Below, in pieces: positions 8,289-16,915 of a stretch of DNA of 45,606 nt. Position numbers and translations under genes: made by a program. The stretch is taken from NCBI GenBank assembly GCA_016794625.1, contig JAEUGY010000011.1, forward strand, positions 1-45,606, read 5' to 3'. This DNA comes from Opitutaceae bacterium (GTDB lineage: Bacteria; Verrucomicrobiota; Verrucomicrobiia; Opitutales; Opitutaceae). The stretch's first letter is position 1; each line of letters begins with the position of its first letter. The notes below the pieces were generated by a model. It saw only the letters and a list, made by a program, of their open reading frames with translations, did no database searches and was not told the origin of the DNA.

Positions 8289-10712
8289 TCAGTCGTCGCG
8301 CAGCGCCTGAATGGGATCGATGCGGGCGGCGCGATGGGCGGGGAACCAGAGCGCGACAAAGCCCACCAGTCCGATCAATCCTGCCACGAGGCAATAGACG
8401 AGCGGACTGTTGGTGACCTGCTCGCCGAATACGTCCCGCATCGGCCGGGTGATGACGAAGGCCACGACAAACCCGATCGCGATGCCCAGGCCGATCTGGC
8501 GGCCGCCCTGCCGCAAGACCATGCCGAGGACTTGCGGTACCGTCGCGCCCAGCGCCATGCGCACGCCGAATTCGCGGATGCGCCGGCTCACCGCCATGGA
8601 GGTCACGCCGTAGACGCCGACGGCACCGAGAAAGAGGGTGATGAAGGCAAAGGCGCCCGCCATCTGGCCCACCATGCTGAAGCCGCGCATGGCCCGCACG
8701 GTCTGGCTTTCCAGCGTACCCACCGAGTGGATCGGCTGATTCGGGTCGATGCCCGCGATGGCTTCGCGCAGCGGGGTGATCAGCTGCAAGGGATCGGCCC
8801 GGGTGCGCACAAAGAGATCGAGCCAGCCCCAGCCCATCTGATCCTGCGGCAGGTAGAACCCGGCCTCGTCCCGGCCCGGCGGCTGGAAGAGTCCCTGCAT
8901 CTGCAGGTCCGGGACCACACCAATGACCGTGACCCAGCGGTCGTTCGTCTGACTGGAGTGAAAACGCCGGCCCACCGCTTCACCCCCGGGCCAGAACCGC
9001 CGGGCAAACGTCTCGTTGACGACGGCGACGGGCACTTCCGGCGATTGTTCGCGATGATCAAAGAGCCGCCCGTGGAGCGGCTTGACGTTGATCAAATCGA
9101 AATAGCCGGACGAAACGACTTCCAGCCACACCGTGGGACGATCATTGGCGTGGGCAAACACCGCCCCCTCCGGGGCAACCTGGGTACCCACGCCGGCGCC
9201 GATGAAGTTGCGACTGGTGACCGCCACCGCCTCCACCCCCGGCTCCGACGCGAGACGGTCGAGCAAGGTGCGATAGAAGCGGGACCGCACCTCCGGCGAG
9301 GGATGGGCGCCTTCGTGCAACTCGATCCGGCCGGTCAGCAATCGCTCCGGATCGTACCGGAGATTGGCTTGTCGCGTCAGATAGACCGTCCAGGCGAGCA
9401 GGCACGCGGCGATCAACAGGGTGGTCGAAAACGCAATTTGGAGCGTGACCAACCAGCGGGCGGGTCCACTCAGGCCGAGGCCGGCCGCGGCGCGGGAATC
9501 GTCCTTCAGCGCCGTGTTCACATCGATCCGCGAAGCGCGCCACGCCGGCAGAGCGCCCGCCAGCAGACCGGCGACCACCGTGGAAAGGGCGGCGATTCCC
9601 ACCACCCGGTGGTCGAGGCGGAAATCAAACCAGCCGGGTACATTCAATTCGTTGAGCAGGTAGTCCTGGAGGTAGTCCACGCCGAATCGGGCAAGCAGGA
9701 TGCCGCCGGCGGCACCGAACAGCGCGAGCACCAGCGATTCACCCAGGAGCTGCCGCACCAGTCGCCCGCGGCTCGCCCCCACCGCGGCGCGCACAGCGAG
9801 CTCCCGGGTGCGCTGGGCGGCGCGTCCGAGCAGCATGTTCGCCACGTTCACGCAAGCGAGCGCGAGGATGAACACTGTCATGCCGAGCATGAGGTAGAGG
9901 ATCGGCTGGGTGCCGCCGCCCGCGTAGGCGAAGGCGAACTTCTGCACGCGTATGCGATCGAAGCCGCGGTTGGTGTCGGGCCACATCTGGATCAGGGCCC
10001 TCGCCAGGGTGTCAAACTCGGCCCGCGCCTGCTCGAGGGTCACGCCGGCGCGGAGTTTGCCGACCATCTCCACCCGCTCCAAGACCCGGATACGAGGATC
10101 GGAGGGGGCGGCGCGCAGGTTGACCCAGAGCCGGTGCTGGGCCGGAAAATTGAACCGCGGAGGCATCACCCCGATGATCGTGCCCGGCACGCCATTCACC
10201 ACCAGGGCCTGGCCCAGGACCGAGCCGTTCCCGCCAAACTCCTCCTGCCACAGGGAGTGGGAGAGCACGATGAGGAGCGGCTGCTCCGGCTGGTCCTCCG
10301 CCGCCGTGAACCAGCGTCCCAAGGCGGGTCGCACACCCAGCACGTCCGGCAGGTTGGCGGTCGTCAGCGCGCCAAAGTGGTGGCTTGGCACGCGGCCCGG
10401 GGCGCTGAGGTTGAGACCCAGCGTGGTGTAGCCGGCCAGCGACTCAATGACGGTCTGGCGCTGGCGGTACTCCAAAAAATCGCGGGAAGGGACCGATTCC
10501 CAGTCCACCACCGACGACGCCTGCGTCGCCAATCGAGCCACATGGACCAGCCTTTGGGCATCCGGCACGGGCAATCCGCGCAGGAGAATGCCGTCGATCA
10601 GGCTGAACTGCGTCGCCACCAATCCGATACCCAGCGCGAGCGTGAGCGCCGCCATGAAACTGAATCCCGGCCGCCGCTGGATCTGCCGCAGTGACAACTG
10701 AAGGGTGCTCAT
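8289..10712 (-). CDS. ABC transporter permease of the ADOP (duplicated FtsX/MacB) type
   Basis: The 807-residue protein starts at ATG 10712 (MSTLQLSLRQIQRRPGFSFMAALTLALGIG), the standard opening of ADOP permeases. It contains two halves, each with a periplasmic MacB-type core and an FtsX-like domain. The first FtsX block carries ILALACVNVANMLLGRAAQRTRELAVRAAVGASRGRLVRQLLGESLVLALFGAAGG. The second carries FITLFLGAVGVYGVTSMAVSRRIREFGVRMALGAT and ends WFPAHRAARIDPIQALRDD. Such proteins are thought to couple to MacB-like ATPases and work on the periplasmic side in mechanotransmission or export. No ATPase gene is next to it, which is usual for these orphan permeases. Earlier in-frame ATGs up to 10865 would add a non-homologous head and are unlikely. 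Confidence 0.93.
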   Translation of the reverse strand: MSTLQLSLRQIQRRPGFSFMAALTLALGIGLVATQFSLIDGILLRGLPVPDAQRLVHVARLATQASSVVDWESVPSRDFLEYRQRQTVIESLAGYTTLGLNLSAPGRVPSHHFGALTTANLPDVLGVRPALGRWFTAAEDQPEQPLLIVLSHSLWQEEFGGNGSVLGQALVVNGVPGTIIGVMPPRFNFPAQHRLWVNLRAAPSDPRIRVLERVEMVGKLRAGVTLEQARAEFDTLARALIQMWPDTNRGFDRIRVQKFAFAYAGGGTQPILYLMLGMTVFILALACVNVANMLLGRAAQRTRELAVRAAVGASRGRLVRQLLGESLVLALFGAAGGILLARFGVDYLQDYLLNELNVPGWFDFRLDHRVVGIAALSTVVAGLLAGALPAWRASRIDVNTALKDDSRAAAGLGLSGPARWLVTLQIAFSTTLLIAACLLAWTVYLTRQANLRYDPERLLTGRIELHEGAHPSPEVRSRFYRTLLDRLASEPGVEAVAVTSRNFIGAGVGTQVAPEGAVFAHANDRPTVWLEVVSSGYFDLINVKPLHGRLFDHREQSPEVPVAVVNETFARRFWPGGEAVGRRFHSSQTNDRWVTVIGVVPDLQMQGLFQPPGRDEAGFYLPQDQMGWGWLDLFVRTRADPLQLITPLREAIAGIDPNQPIHSVGTLESQTVRAMRGFSMVGQMAGAFAFITLFLGAVGVYGVTSMAVSRRIREFGVRMALGATVPQVLGMVLRQGGRQIGLGIAIGFVVAFVITRPMRDVFGEQVTNSPLVYCLVAGLIGLVGFVALWFPAHRAARIDPIQALRDD

Positions 10713-10806
10713 GGTGAGAAAACGTTTGCAGCCTGCTCCACGCGACCAGGACCGCAAATGCAGCACCCTGCATCGCCCATGCCAGGATCGAAACGAAACC
10801 TTAGTA

Positions 10807-10838
10807 ATTGTAGGATAACGCTTTCTGTAAGTAAGCAA
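10807..10838 (-). promoter_or_regulatory. Candidate promoter of the ADOP permease gene
   Basis: In an AT-richer patch about 95-125 bp before the permease start, the minus strand reads TACAAT (10812-10807), a good -10 element. Upstream are TTACTT (spacing 16) and TTGCTT (spacing 20), both only fair -35 matches. Confidence 0.3.
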
Positions 10839-10940
10839 CACGCGGGACTCGCGCCACTCCTCCATTTCCGAAACTCCACTTTCCCATTTCTGGGACGTGC
10901 GCCAGCCTGACCAAGCCGCGCAGAAACACAGACCACGGCG

Positions 10941-12038
10941 TCAGGTGGGAGGCGACGCGTCAGGCCTTTCAAGGCCCAGGCCGTACAGCGCGGCGGCGTT
11001 CTCATGAAAGATGCGTGCCTTCCACGCCGGTGGGAGCGACGGCAGGGCCATGCGCGGGTTGTCGAAGTCCCAATGTGGGTAGTCGCTTGAAAACAGAATG
11101 TTGTTCGGGGCGTTGATCATCTCGAGGACTTGAAGGAAGTGCTCCGGGCGTTCCGGCTCCTCGATCGGCTGGGTGGTGAAGAAGACATGCTGCCGGATGT
11201 ACTCGCTGGGGAGACGCTTCAGCCAGGGCGTTTCCGCGCGCAGGGCCTTGTAGTTTTTGTCCATGCGCCAGAGGAGGGACGGCAGCCAGGCGAGTCCGCC
11301 TTCGATGGCGACGAAGCGCAGACTCGGAAAGCGCTCGAAGACACCCTCGCAGACGAGCGAGTTGACGTGCGCCATGAAGTTAATCGGAACGATGTTGTGC
11401 CACTCGAAATAGCGCGTGGGACGCCCCGCCGGGGTGGGTGCCCCGGCCGTGCCGGCGCCCTCGGTGCCGGGGTGGATGGCGACGGGCAGTCCATGCTCGG
11501 CCGCCGCGGCGTAGATCGGATGAAAGAAACGCTGGCCAAAGAGCCGCGAGGAGCCGCTGGCCATCAGCACCTGCACGAAGCGCCGGTCCGCGGCGCAACG
11601 TTGGATCTCAAGCGCGGCTGCGGCTGGATCAGAATGATTGATGACGATCGAGCCTCGGAAGCGCGGGGACCGACTCAGCCAACGGTCGGCGAGATTCCGA
11701 TTGTAGGCGGTGGCGATGGCGTTTCCCCAATCGACATCGGGATGAACAGACAGCCCGAGCACATGCGAGCCGGTGAGCACGGCAAAATCGACGCCATAAC
11801 GATCCAGATGATCCCGGATCAGGAAGTCGGGATCGCTGCCGGCCATCCCGCCGGACGGCGTGCGCGCGTCCTCCCGCTGCACGCCCACGGGTGAAACATA
11901 CCCGGCCGGCGGCACCACGATGCCATGGGCGTCAGCGTAGGCCTGCCAGTAGCGACTCAGGTAGGGCCGAAGTTCGGCGCGGATGTCGGCAAACGCATTG
12001 TGGACGTCGGCATCGATCAGGGGGGCGGACCGGGTCAT
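10941..12038 (-). CDS. Amidohydrolase family protein (amidohydrolase 2/ACMSD type)
   Basis: The 365-residue protein opens LIDADVHNAF, which holds the metal-binding DxH (Asp11, His13). The family's later marks follow: LAIHPGTEG-like GLPVAIHPG for the next His, and FSSDYPHWDFD near residue 330 for the acidic active-site residue. The amidohydrolase 2 branch includes ACMSD and gamma-resorcylate or 5-carboxyvanillate decarboxylases, and many members act on aromatic acids. The gene lies 6 bp downstream of a small Rieske protein gene in the same direction, so the two are probably co-transcribed. That pairing suggests work on an oxidised or aromatic substrate, but the substrate is not readable from the sequence. 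Confidence 0.88.
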   Translation of the reverse strand: MTRSAPLIDADVHNAFADIRAELRPYLSRYWQAYADAHGIVVPPAGYVSPVGVQREDARTPSGGMAGSDPDFLIRDHLDRYGVDFAVLTGSHVLGLSVHPDVDWGNAIATAYNRNLADRWLSRSPRFRGSIVINHSDPAAAALEIQRCAADRRFVQVLMASGSSRLFGQRFFHPIYAAAAEHGLPVAIHPGTEGAGTAGAPTPAGRPTRYFEWHNIVPINFMAHVNSLVCEGVFERFPSLRFVAIEGGLAWLPSLLWRMDKNYKALRAETPWLKRLPSEYIRQHVFFTTQPIEEPERPEHFLQVLEMINAPNNILFSSDYPHWDFDNPRMALPSLPPAWKARIFHENAAALYGLGLERPDASPPT

Positions 12039-12044
12039 GGGGAT

Positions 12045-12464
12045 TCAGGGATTGGGGGATTCGCCGGGCAGCAGCAGGCAAAGGGAGTCGCCTTCACATG
12101 CGATCGGAATCGACTCCAGCTGCTCCGAAGCCGGCGACGCTGGCGGAGCAATCGGGATGGCCTTCAAACGGGTGGCAGGATCGACGAGGTGTTCACCCGT
12201 GCGGAGGTCAAACTCCCAGCCATGCCATGGGCAACGCAGGATGCACCCCTCATGCCCATACTGGTAGTCGTAGACCGCCGACGGCAGGGAGGTGCCGCTG
12301 ATTCGGCCGACGCAGACCGGGGCGCCGGCGTGGGGACAGATGTTGCGGTAGGCGACGATGCGGCCGGCGACGTTGAACAGCCCTACTTCGATGCTGCCGA
12401 CCCGAACCAGACGACGAGCGCCGGGTGGGAGTTCGGAAACCTTCGCGACGGGGTATTTGGCCAT
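12045..12464 (-). CDS. Rieske-type [2Fe-2S] protein
   Basis: The 139-residue protein starts at ATG 12464 (MAKYPVAKVSELPPGARRLV). It has both Rieske ligand pairs: NICPHAGAPVC (Cys43, His45) and CPWHGWEFDLRTGE (Cys78, His81). The spacing between the pairs contains a short insert (GRISGTSLPSAVYDYQYGHEGCI). The small size and the absence of a catalytic domain place it with Rieske ferredoxins that pass electrons to oxygenases or sit beside metal-dependent hydrolases. The gene ends 6 bp before the amidohydrolase. No oxygenase large subunit lies in the window, so its electron partner is unknown. A longer frame extends upstream, but it lies opposite the heparinase-like gene and has no family similarity. 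Confidence 0.92.
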   Translation of the reverse strand: MAKYPVAKVSELPPGARRLVRVGSIEVGLFNVAGRIVAYRNICPHAGAPVCVGRISGTSLPSAVYDYQYGHEGCILRCPWHGWEFDLRTGEHLVDPATRLKAIPIAPPASPASEQLESIPIACEGDSLCLLLPGESPNP

Positions 12465-12513
12465 GGCGGATGCCCTGCAGCGGAAGGCGTGCCACGGTAC
12501 GGACCTCGTTTCT

Positions 12514-14961
12514 TTAGCGGGCTTGCTCGTGGTCGCGCGGAGCGTCGAAGCGGAGTGGTGGCAGGCCGTCGATCTGGGTCCGCGTGACGGCGACAAAGGA
12601 GGCCGCCTCCACCCGGCCGGCGGTGGAACTGAGGCGGGCGTAGCGGAAAGCGCCGGCCACGCCGTCGATGAAGGTCCGGAAGGCCCCATCGGAAACGATG
12701 ATCAGGTCCTGCCGGTCGGCCACGGTCACCCGGTAGGCGAGGGCGACGGGGTCTTGCAGGTCGACCCGTTCGACCGTGACGCGGGCCGCGTCCGGGCGCT
12801 GGCCAGCCGCGTAGGGAAGCAGCAAGGTGGCCATGCGGTCCTGGCGGCGGTCGCCCGTCAGGTTCTTGCGGAAGATCAACCAGTCAATGTCTCGGTGCGA
12901 GGGCTCCTGGTCGAGTCCACCCAGATTGGCTTCTCCTTTCTGCAGGAGCCGCACGGTCCGGCTGGCGTCGCGACGATCCTGTTTGATGAGAAACCCGACA
13001 TCCTCGGTCGAGGCGAACCCGTCCGGGATCTCGCGCAGGGTGCGCGGCGTGTGGAGATTGAAGTCCATTTCCTGCGGTTTGCCCGCCGTCGTGGTGACCT
13101 CGTCGATGATGAGCCAGTAGTGCTCCTTGGCGGACAGGATGTGCCGCCGATGCCGGGCCTTTTGGAAAGGCAGGTAACCATCGTGTGTGGCGGCGAAGAC
13201 CTCGGTGCGGGCCTGAGACGACCACACCTTGTCGTAACCCGGGAGGTTGCGCTTCTCCGGGATGGCCTGATTGATGGTAAGCATGGTGTGGGAGCGCGGA
13301 TGCTTATACCAGGTCACTTGGGCGGGATCCAGGTAGGTGAGTTTGCCCAACCCGGCGTCGACCGCGAGGGCCACTCCATTGGCGTAGGCCTCGAAGGAAA
13401 GCTGGTCCGCGTGGCTGTGGTTCTGATGATCCCCGTAGTTGATGATCATGAAGTGCGACGTCGGTTTCCACGCGTCGCGCATGACCGCGAAACGCGAGTC
13501 GGGGAAGTCCACCGACAGCACCTTGGGCTCGACGACAGGGAACGGCAGTGCGGCGAGCATGGCTGCGTCGAACTCGTGTCGCACCGCCCCGACGAAATCG
13601 CCGCGCTGGAAGAACACCGACATTTCCTTGAACAGCGGCACGAGCTCCTTGCCGCGCCCGGCGTCATTGAAGGGGGCGTTCACTCCGACGGGAGTGTGGG
13701 TGAGCACATAGAATTCGATGAACTTCTCCAGCCGGCCGAGATGACGTTCGAGAAACGAGCGGTCCTGGGCGAAATGGTCGAGCATGAGCATGTACCGGTG
13801 GAACACCGAGAACATGTAGGCCGCGTAGCTCGTGGTGCGTTCGACGTAGCCGCCGTCGTTGAGGATGTCGTTCTCAATGTGCTTTTCCATGCTGGCCCGC
13901 CCGTGCCGGAGCCATGCGGCGGAGTCGGAGAACTCCGGCAGGGCGAGTGCGGCGTACGACAGCGTGTGGGCCGTGTGCGTCTGCCAGTTGTAGGGGTGAA
14001 AGGGCGTTTTTGTCAGGCACTGCTCCAGCCAGCGCGACGAGCCGAGGATGATCTTCAGCAGGCGCAAGTGACTCTCCGGGGAGAGTGTGGCCCCGAACGC
14101 GCGCCGGGCGTTGATGAGCCGCTCGGTGCGGTTGGCCAGCCCCAATTCGTACCAGATAAAATCATACGAGGTCGTGATGTTGATCACCTTCTCGTGCTGC
14201 ACGGCATCGATCTGATCGTACCATTGGTTGAACACGCGCTCGAACGCCCCGGCGATCTCGGGCTGCGGTTTGAGCACGTGGGTCGCGATGAGGGCGTCGA
14301 GGAAGGAAAGGTAGTGTACCCCCCACTTGCTCGTCGTGGCGTAGGAGTGGTTGAAGTCGATGTGCTCGCCCCAGGTTTTGCCGTAGAGCGTGAAGCCTTG
14401 GCCGGGGGTGTAGATCCGGTCGGCAGCCTCAACGATGGCCCGGGCGCGCGCCGGGTCGGCGGCGACGTCCTTCCGGAATTCGTCGATGGTGGCAAAGGAA
14501 CGCTTGTTCCGGGGATCGTAGTTGGACAGGCGCTGGTTGTCGGGGCGCGCGCCGAAGTAGTCATGCAGCAACACCGCCAAGCGTTTCTGGTCCCCGGCCG
14601 CCAGCGCGGCGCGCAATGCGGGTTCGAGGGCGGGAATCCGGAGCGAGTTGACCAGCTCCTCGTCCGAGATGGGCCAGATCTTGGTGCGGAAAAACTCCGC
14701 GTCGATGTACACGTCGTGCCACTCGGAGAGTTGGAGCCGGAGGTCGAGTTTTGAGCGATCGCCCTGGGGCACGGCCTGACGACAGAGCGGGCAATGCCAG
14801 ACGCCGTTCACCTGGTACACCGTGTTTTGCAGGGAAATGACGGGGCCCGACCGATCGAGCTCCGCTGCGGCGTGCAGGCCGGGCAGCGTCGCCGCGACCG
14901 CGAGGGCTCCTGCGAACAAACGGGTTAGAACGTGGGTCGAGGGAGAGAAAAGCGGTCGCAT
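12514..14961 (-). CDS. Secreted heparinase II/III family protein
   Basis: The 815-residue protein has a signal peptide (residues 1-33, ending LPGLHAAA). A helical toroid region follows (about 100-450, with repeated aromatic blocks such as YNWQTHTAHTLSYAALALPEF). After it comes a heparinase II/III beta-sandwich domain whose hallmark HSHADQLSFEAYANGVALAVDAG is at 515-537. A CPLC pair at 57-60 near the N-terminus (VWHCPLCRQAV) resembles half of a zinc ribbon. Members of the superfamily are polysaccharide lyases acting on uronic-acid glycans such as heparin, ulvan or alginate, though many members are uncharacterised. It would act in the periplasm or outside the cell. The gene is 49 bp upstream of the Rieske gene and may start the same transcript. 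Confidence 0.9.
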   Translation of the reverse strand: MRPLFSPSTHVLTRLFAGALAVAATLPGLHAAAELDRSGPVISLQNTVYQVNGVWHCPLCRQAVPQGDRSKLDLRLQLSEWHDVYIDAEFFRTKIWPISDEELVNSLRIPALEPALRAALAAGDQKRLAVLLHDYFGARPDNQRLSNYDPRNKRSFATIDEFRKDVAADPARARAIVEAADRIYTPGQGFTLYGKTWGEHIDFNHSYATTSKWGVHYLSFLDALIATHVLKPQPEIAGAFERVFNQWYDQIDAVQHEKVINITTSYDFIWYELGLANRTERLINARRAFGATLSPESHLRLLKIILGSSRWLEQCLTKTPFHPYNWQTHTAHTLSYAALALPEFSDSAAWLRHGRASMEKHIENDILNDGGYVERTTSYAAYMFSVFHRYMLMLDHFAQDRSFLERHLGRLEKFIEFYVLTHTPVGVNAPFNDAGRGKELVPLFKEMSVFFQRGDFVGAVRHEFDAAMLAALPFPVVEPKVLSVDFPDSRFAVMRDAWKPTSHFMIINYGDHQNHSHADQLSFEAYANGVALAVDAGLGKLTYLDPAQVTWYKHPRSHTMLTINQAIPEKRNLPGYDKVWSSQARTEVFAATHDGYLPFQKARHRRHILSAKEHYWLIIDEVTTTAGKPQEMDFNLHTPRTLREIPDGFASTEDVGFLIKQDRRDASRTVRLLQKGEANLGGLDQEPSHRDIDWLIFRKNLTGDRRQDRMATLLLPYAAGQRPDAARVTVERVDLQDPVALAYRVTVADRQDLIIVSDGAFRTFIDGVAGAFRYARLSSTAGRVEAASFVAVTRTQIDGLPPLRFDAPRDHEQAR

Positions 14962-15231
14962 GGGAGGGACGGGGGCGGCGCGAGGCAGGAGGCGGGGTCA
15001 CTATCGACCGATGACGTGACGGGGGGCAAGTCCCCGGGCAGGCTGGGGGAGCGGTCTGTCGATGCTGGGGAACGAGGTCTCCTGAGCCCGGTCGGTTCCC
15101 CTCCTGACCTTGGCCTCGTCCATGACCTTTGGGGGAAGCGCAGGAGCTGATTCGTTTTCCATTGTCAGGCCATTCGCCATCATGTTGCTTTTCAAGATGT
15201 CCCCTCCTGAGATCGTTTTGCCTGCCCTGGG

Positions 15232-15933
15232 ATGAACGTCGCCATTGTTGAAGATCACGCCTTGTTCGCCGATTTCGTGCGTCTCCTGTGCGAGCGCGAG
15301 TTGGGGTACCATGTCGTGCTGAATGTCACGCATGGCACCGGGGTGGTCGAACGACTGAAGCAGGAGCGACCCGGGTTGTTGATTCTCGACCTTTCGCTGC
15401 CTGACATGGATGGGTTGGACATCGCCCGGCAGGTGCGGACGGAACTTCCGGAGACCCGCATCCTGGTGCTGTCGTCGTTGCGGGACCCGGTGTCGCTCTA
15501 CCGCGTGCACGAGGCGGGCGTGCACGGGTTTGTCGACAAGCGACACCAGAATCTGGCGGTGTTGCGCGAAGCCCTGCCGTTGGTGGCGGGAGGCTCGCCC
15601 TACTTTGCCCCCGTGTTTGACCAGACGACCCAAACCGTGCAGCAGGACCCGCAGGCCTATTACCGCCTGCTGTCCGCCTATGATCAGGTCGTGCTGTCCA
15701 TGATGGGCGAAGCCCGGTCCGATGCGGAAATTGCGGCGGCGCTGGGGGTGAGCGAATCGACCATGCAGTCGCGGCGACGTGACATCATGCGCAAACTCAA
15801 TGTGCATTCGACGCCCAAACTCATGCGCTTTGCCATCGAGCATGGCTTTACGCGCCCGGAACACTTCCCGTCCCGGACCGAACCGGTGCCGCCACTGCGA
15901 GTCACCCCGGGCAAAGGCACCTCTCCTGCGTGA
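15232..15933 (+). CDS. Orphan NarL/FixJ-type response regulator
   Basis: The 233-residue protein has an N-terminal receiver domain: acidic pair in VAIVEDHALF (Glu7, Asp8), phospho-acceptor Asp53 in LILDLSLPDMDG, and the late Lys in GFVDKRHQ. A LuxR-type HTH lies at about 165-210 (VLSMMGEARSDAEIAAALGVSESTMQSRRRDIMRKLNVHSTPKLMRFAIEHG). The HTH departs from the usual SPRE and TVKxH motifs: it has SESTMQSRRRDIMRKL where TVKNHRxNIxxKL is normal. It should bind DNA when phosphorylated. No histidine kinase is nearby, so the signal source is elsewhere. The gene is divergent from the heparinase-like gene across a 270-bp space and convergent with the bestrophin gene, 15 bp away. Confidence 0.9.
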   Translation: MNVAIVEDHALFADFVRLLCERELGYHVVLNVTHGTGVVERLKQERPGLLILDLSLPDMDGLDIARQVRTELPETRILVLSSLRDPVSLYRVHEAGVHGFVDKRHQNLAVLREALPLVAGGSPYFAPVFDQTTQTVQQDPQAYYRLLSAYDQVVLSMMGEARSDAEIAAALGVSESTMQSRRRDIMRKLNVHSTPKLMRFAIEHGFTRPEHFPSRTEPVPPLRVTPGKGTSPA

Positions 15934-15948
15934 GGGTGCCTGCGTCGC

Positions 15949-16839
15949 TCAGGCCGCCGGCGGAGGGGCGGCCGGGGGCGGCGGGATGGATTCGAGGATG
16001 ATCTTCTCCACGCCGGAGCAAAATGACTCGATGGGCAGATCGTTGCTGTCCGTGCCGAAGGGATTTTCGATTTCCACCCCGATCTCGTCGATGCCCAGGA
16101 GCACGTAGGAGATCAGCAGCATGCACAAGGTGGTGAGCCAGCCAAACGGATCGACCAGCACGAAGGGCAGGGTCGTGAGGTAAAGCACCAGGGCCCGTCG
16201 CAGATGCACCACGTAGGCGAAGGGCAAGGGCGTATTCTGGATACGTTCACACTCGCCGATTTCGTCCACCAGGCGCCGCACCATGTCGTCGAGGTAGATG
16301 ATGCAGCGCTCGGCGAAGGTGCCGTCCGAGCGATGTCGGGCCAGGGCCAGGCTGATTTGCTGGGCGACCGCCAGGGGAACATGGGCTGCAGCCAGGACCT
16401 CGGCCACGGCGGCGGGCGGCAGGCGCGACTCGATGGGACCAAGGCCCCGGGTCCTGCGCAGGCTGTTCATCGACGCATAAGGAAACGCCGCCGTCCAGAG
16501 CAGGATCAGCTCCAGGGTCGCCCGCTGGGTCTTGAGCAAGGAACTGGCGGTGCGGGCGATGTTGCGGGAGGAATTGATGATTCGGCCCCAGGACTTTCGG
16601 CCCTCCCAGAAGCGTTCGTACGACGAGTTCGTCCGAAACACCAGGAGCAGACCCAATGCCAGCCCCACCAGGGTATGCACCGTCGGTGGAATCTCGATGT
16701 GTCGGACGTGCTTGTGAATCAGCACCACCACCGCCGACCAGAGCACGACGAGCGCGACCCGGAGGATGATCTTGGGCGCGATTGAGCCGCGCACGGCGAG
16801 CAATTGAGGTGACCAGCGTTTAGGATTATACTCAACCAT
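15949..16839 (-). CDS. Bestrophin-family ion channel (YneE-like)
   Basis: The 296-residue protein matches bacterial bestrophins in order. A basic head (MVEYNPKRWSPQLLAVRGSIAPKI) is followed by two membrane helices (about 24-45 and 55-70). Next is the conserved RTNSSYERFWEGRKSWGRIINSSRNIAR block, a helical middle part, and two further membrane helices (LVLYLTTLPFVLVDPFGW and TTLCMLLISYVLLGIDEIGVEIENPFG). The final IDEIGVEIENPFGTDSNDLPIES segment is the family signature. Characterised bacterial homologues form pentameric channels; some pass cations while eukaryotic ones pass chloride. It ends in a Pro/Ala tail. It follows the antiporter gene in the same direction (76 bp), suggesting linked ion homeostasis. 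Confidence 0.93.
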   Translation of the reverse strand: MVEYNPKRWSPQLLAVRGSIAPKIILRVALVVLWSAVVVLIHKHVRHIEIPPTVHTLVGLALGLLLVFRTNSSYERFWEGRKSWGRIINSSRNIARTASSLLKTQRATLELILLWTAAFPYASMNSLRRTRGLGPIESRLPPAAVAEVLAAAHVPLAVAQQISLALARHRSDGTFAERCIIYLDDMVRRLVDEIGECERIQNTPLPFAYVVHLRRALVLYLTTLPFVLVDPFGWLTTLCMLLISYVLLGIDEIGVEIENPFGTDSNDLPIESFCSGVEKIILESIPPPPAAPPPAA

Positions 16840-16867
16840 GTGGGAAGTCCTTCAGTGCTCGGAGCAT

Positions 16868-16883
16868 GGGGAATTTTTTCCCC
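16868..16883. terminator. Palindrome between antiporter and bestrophin genes
   Basis: A perfect palindrome GGGGAATTTTTTCCCC (GGGGAA stem, TTTT loop) lies 32 bp after the antiporter stop codon. It could end or attenuate transcription, although no T tract follows on the minus strand. Confidence 0.3.
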
Positions 16884-16915
16884 AGGGAAAGACGAAACCA
16901 AAGCCGCTGGGGGCC

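Noticed and set aside
8334-10694. Long open frame on the plus strand opposite the ADOP permease
   Set aside because: Its sequence is a His/Arg/Gly-rich shadow of the permease with no family features, and the permease itself is unmistakable.
12358-14754. Long open frame on the plus strand opposite the heparinase-like gene
   Set aside because: It results from high GC content; the opposite strand has a signal peptide and the HSHADQLSF domain motif.
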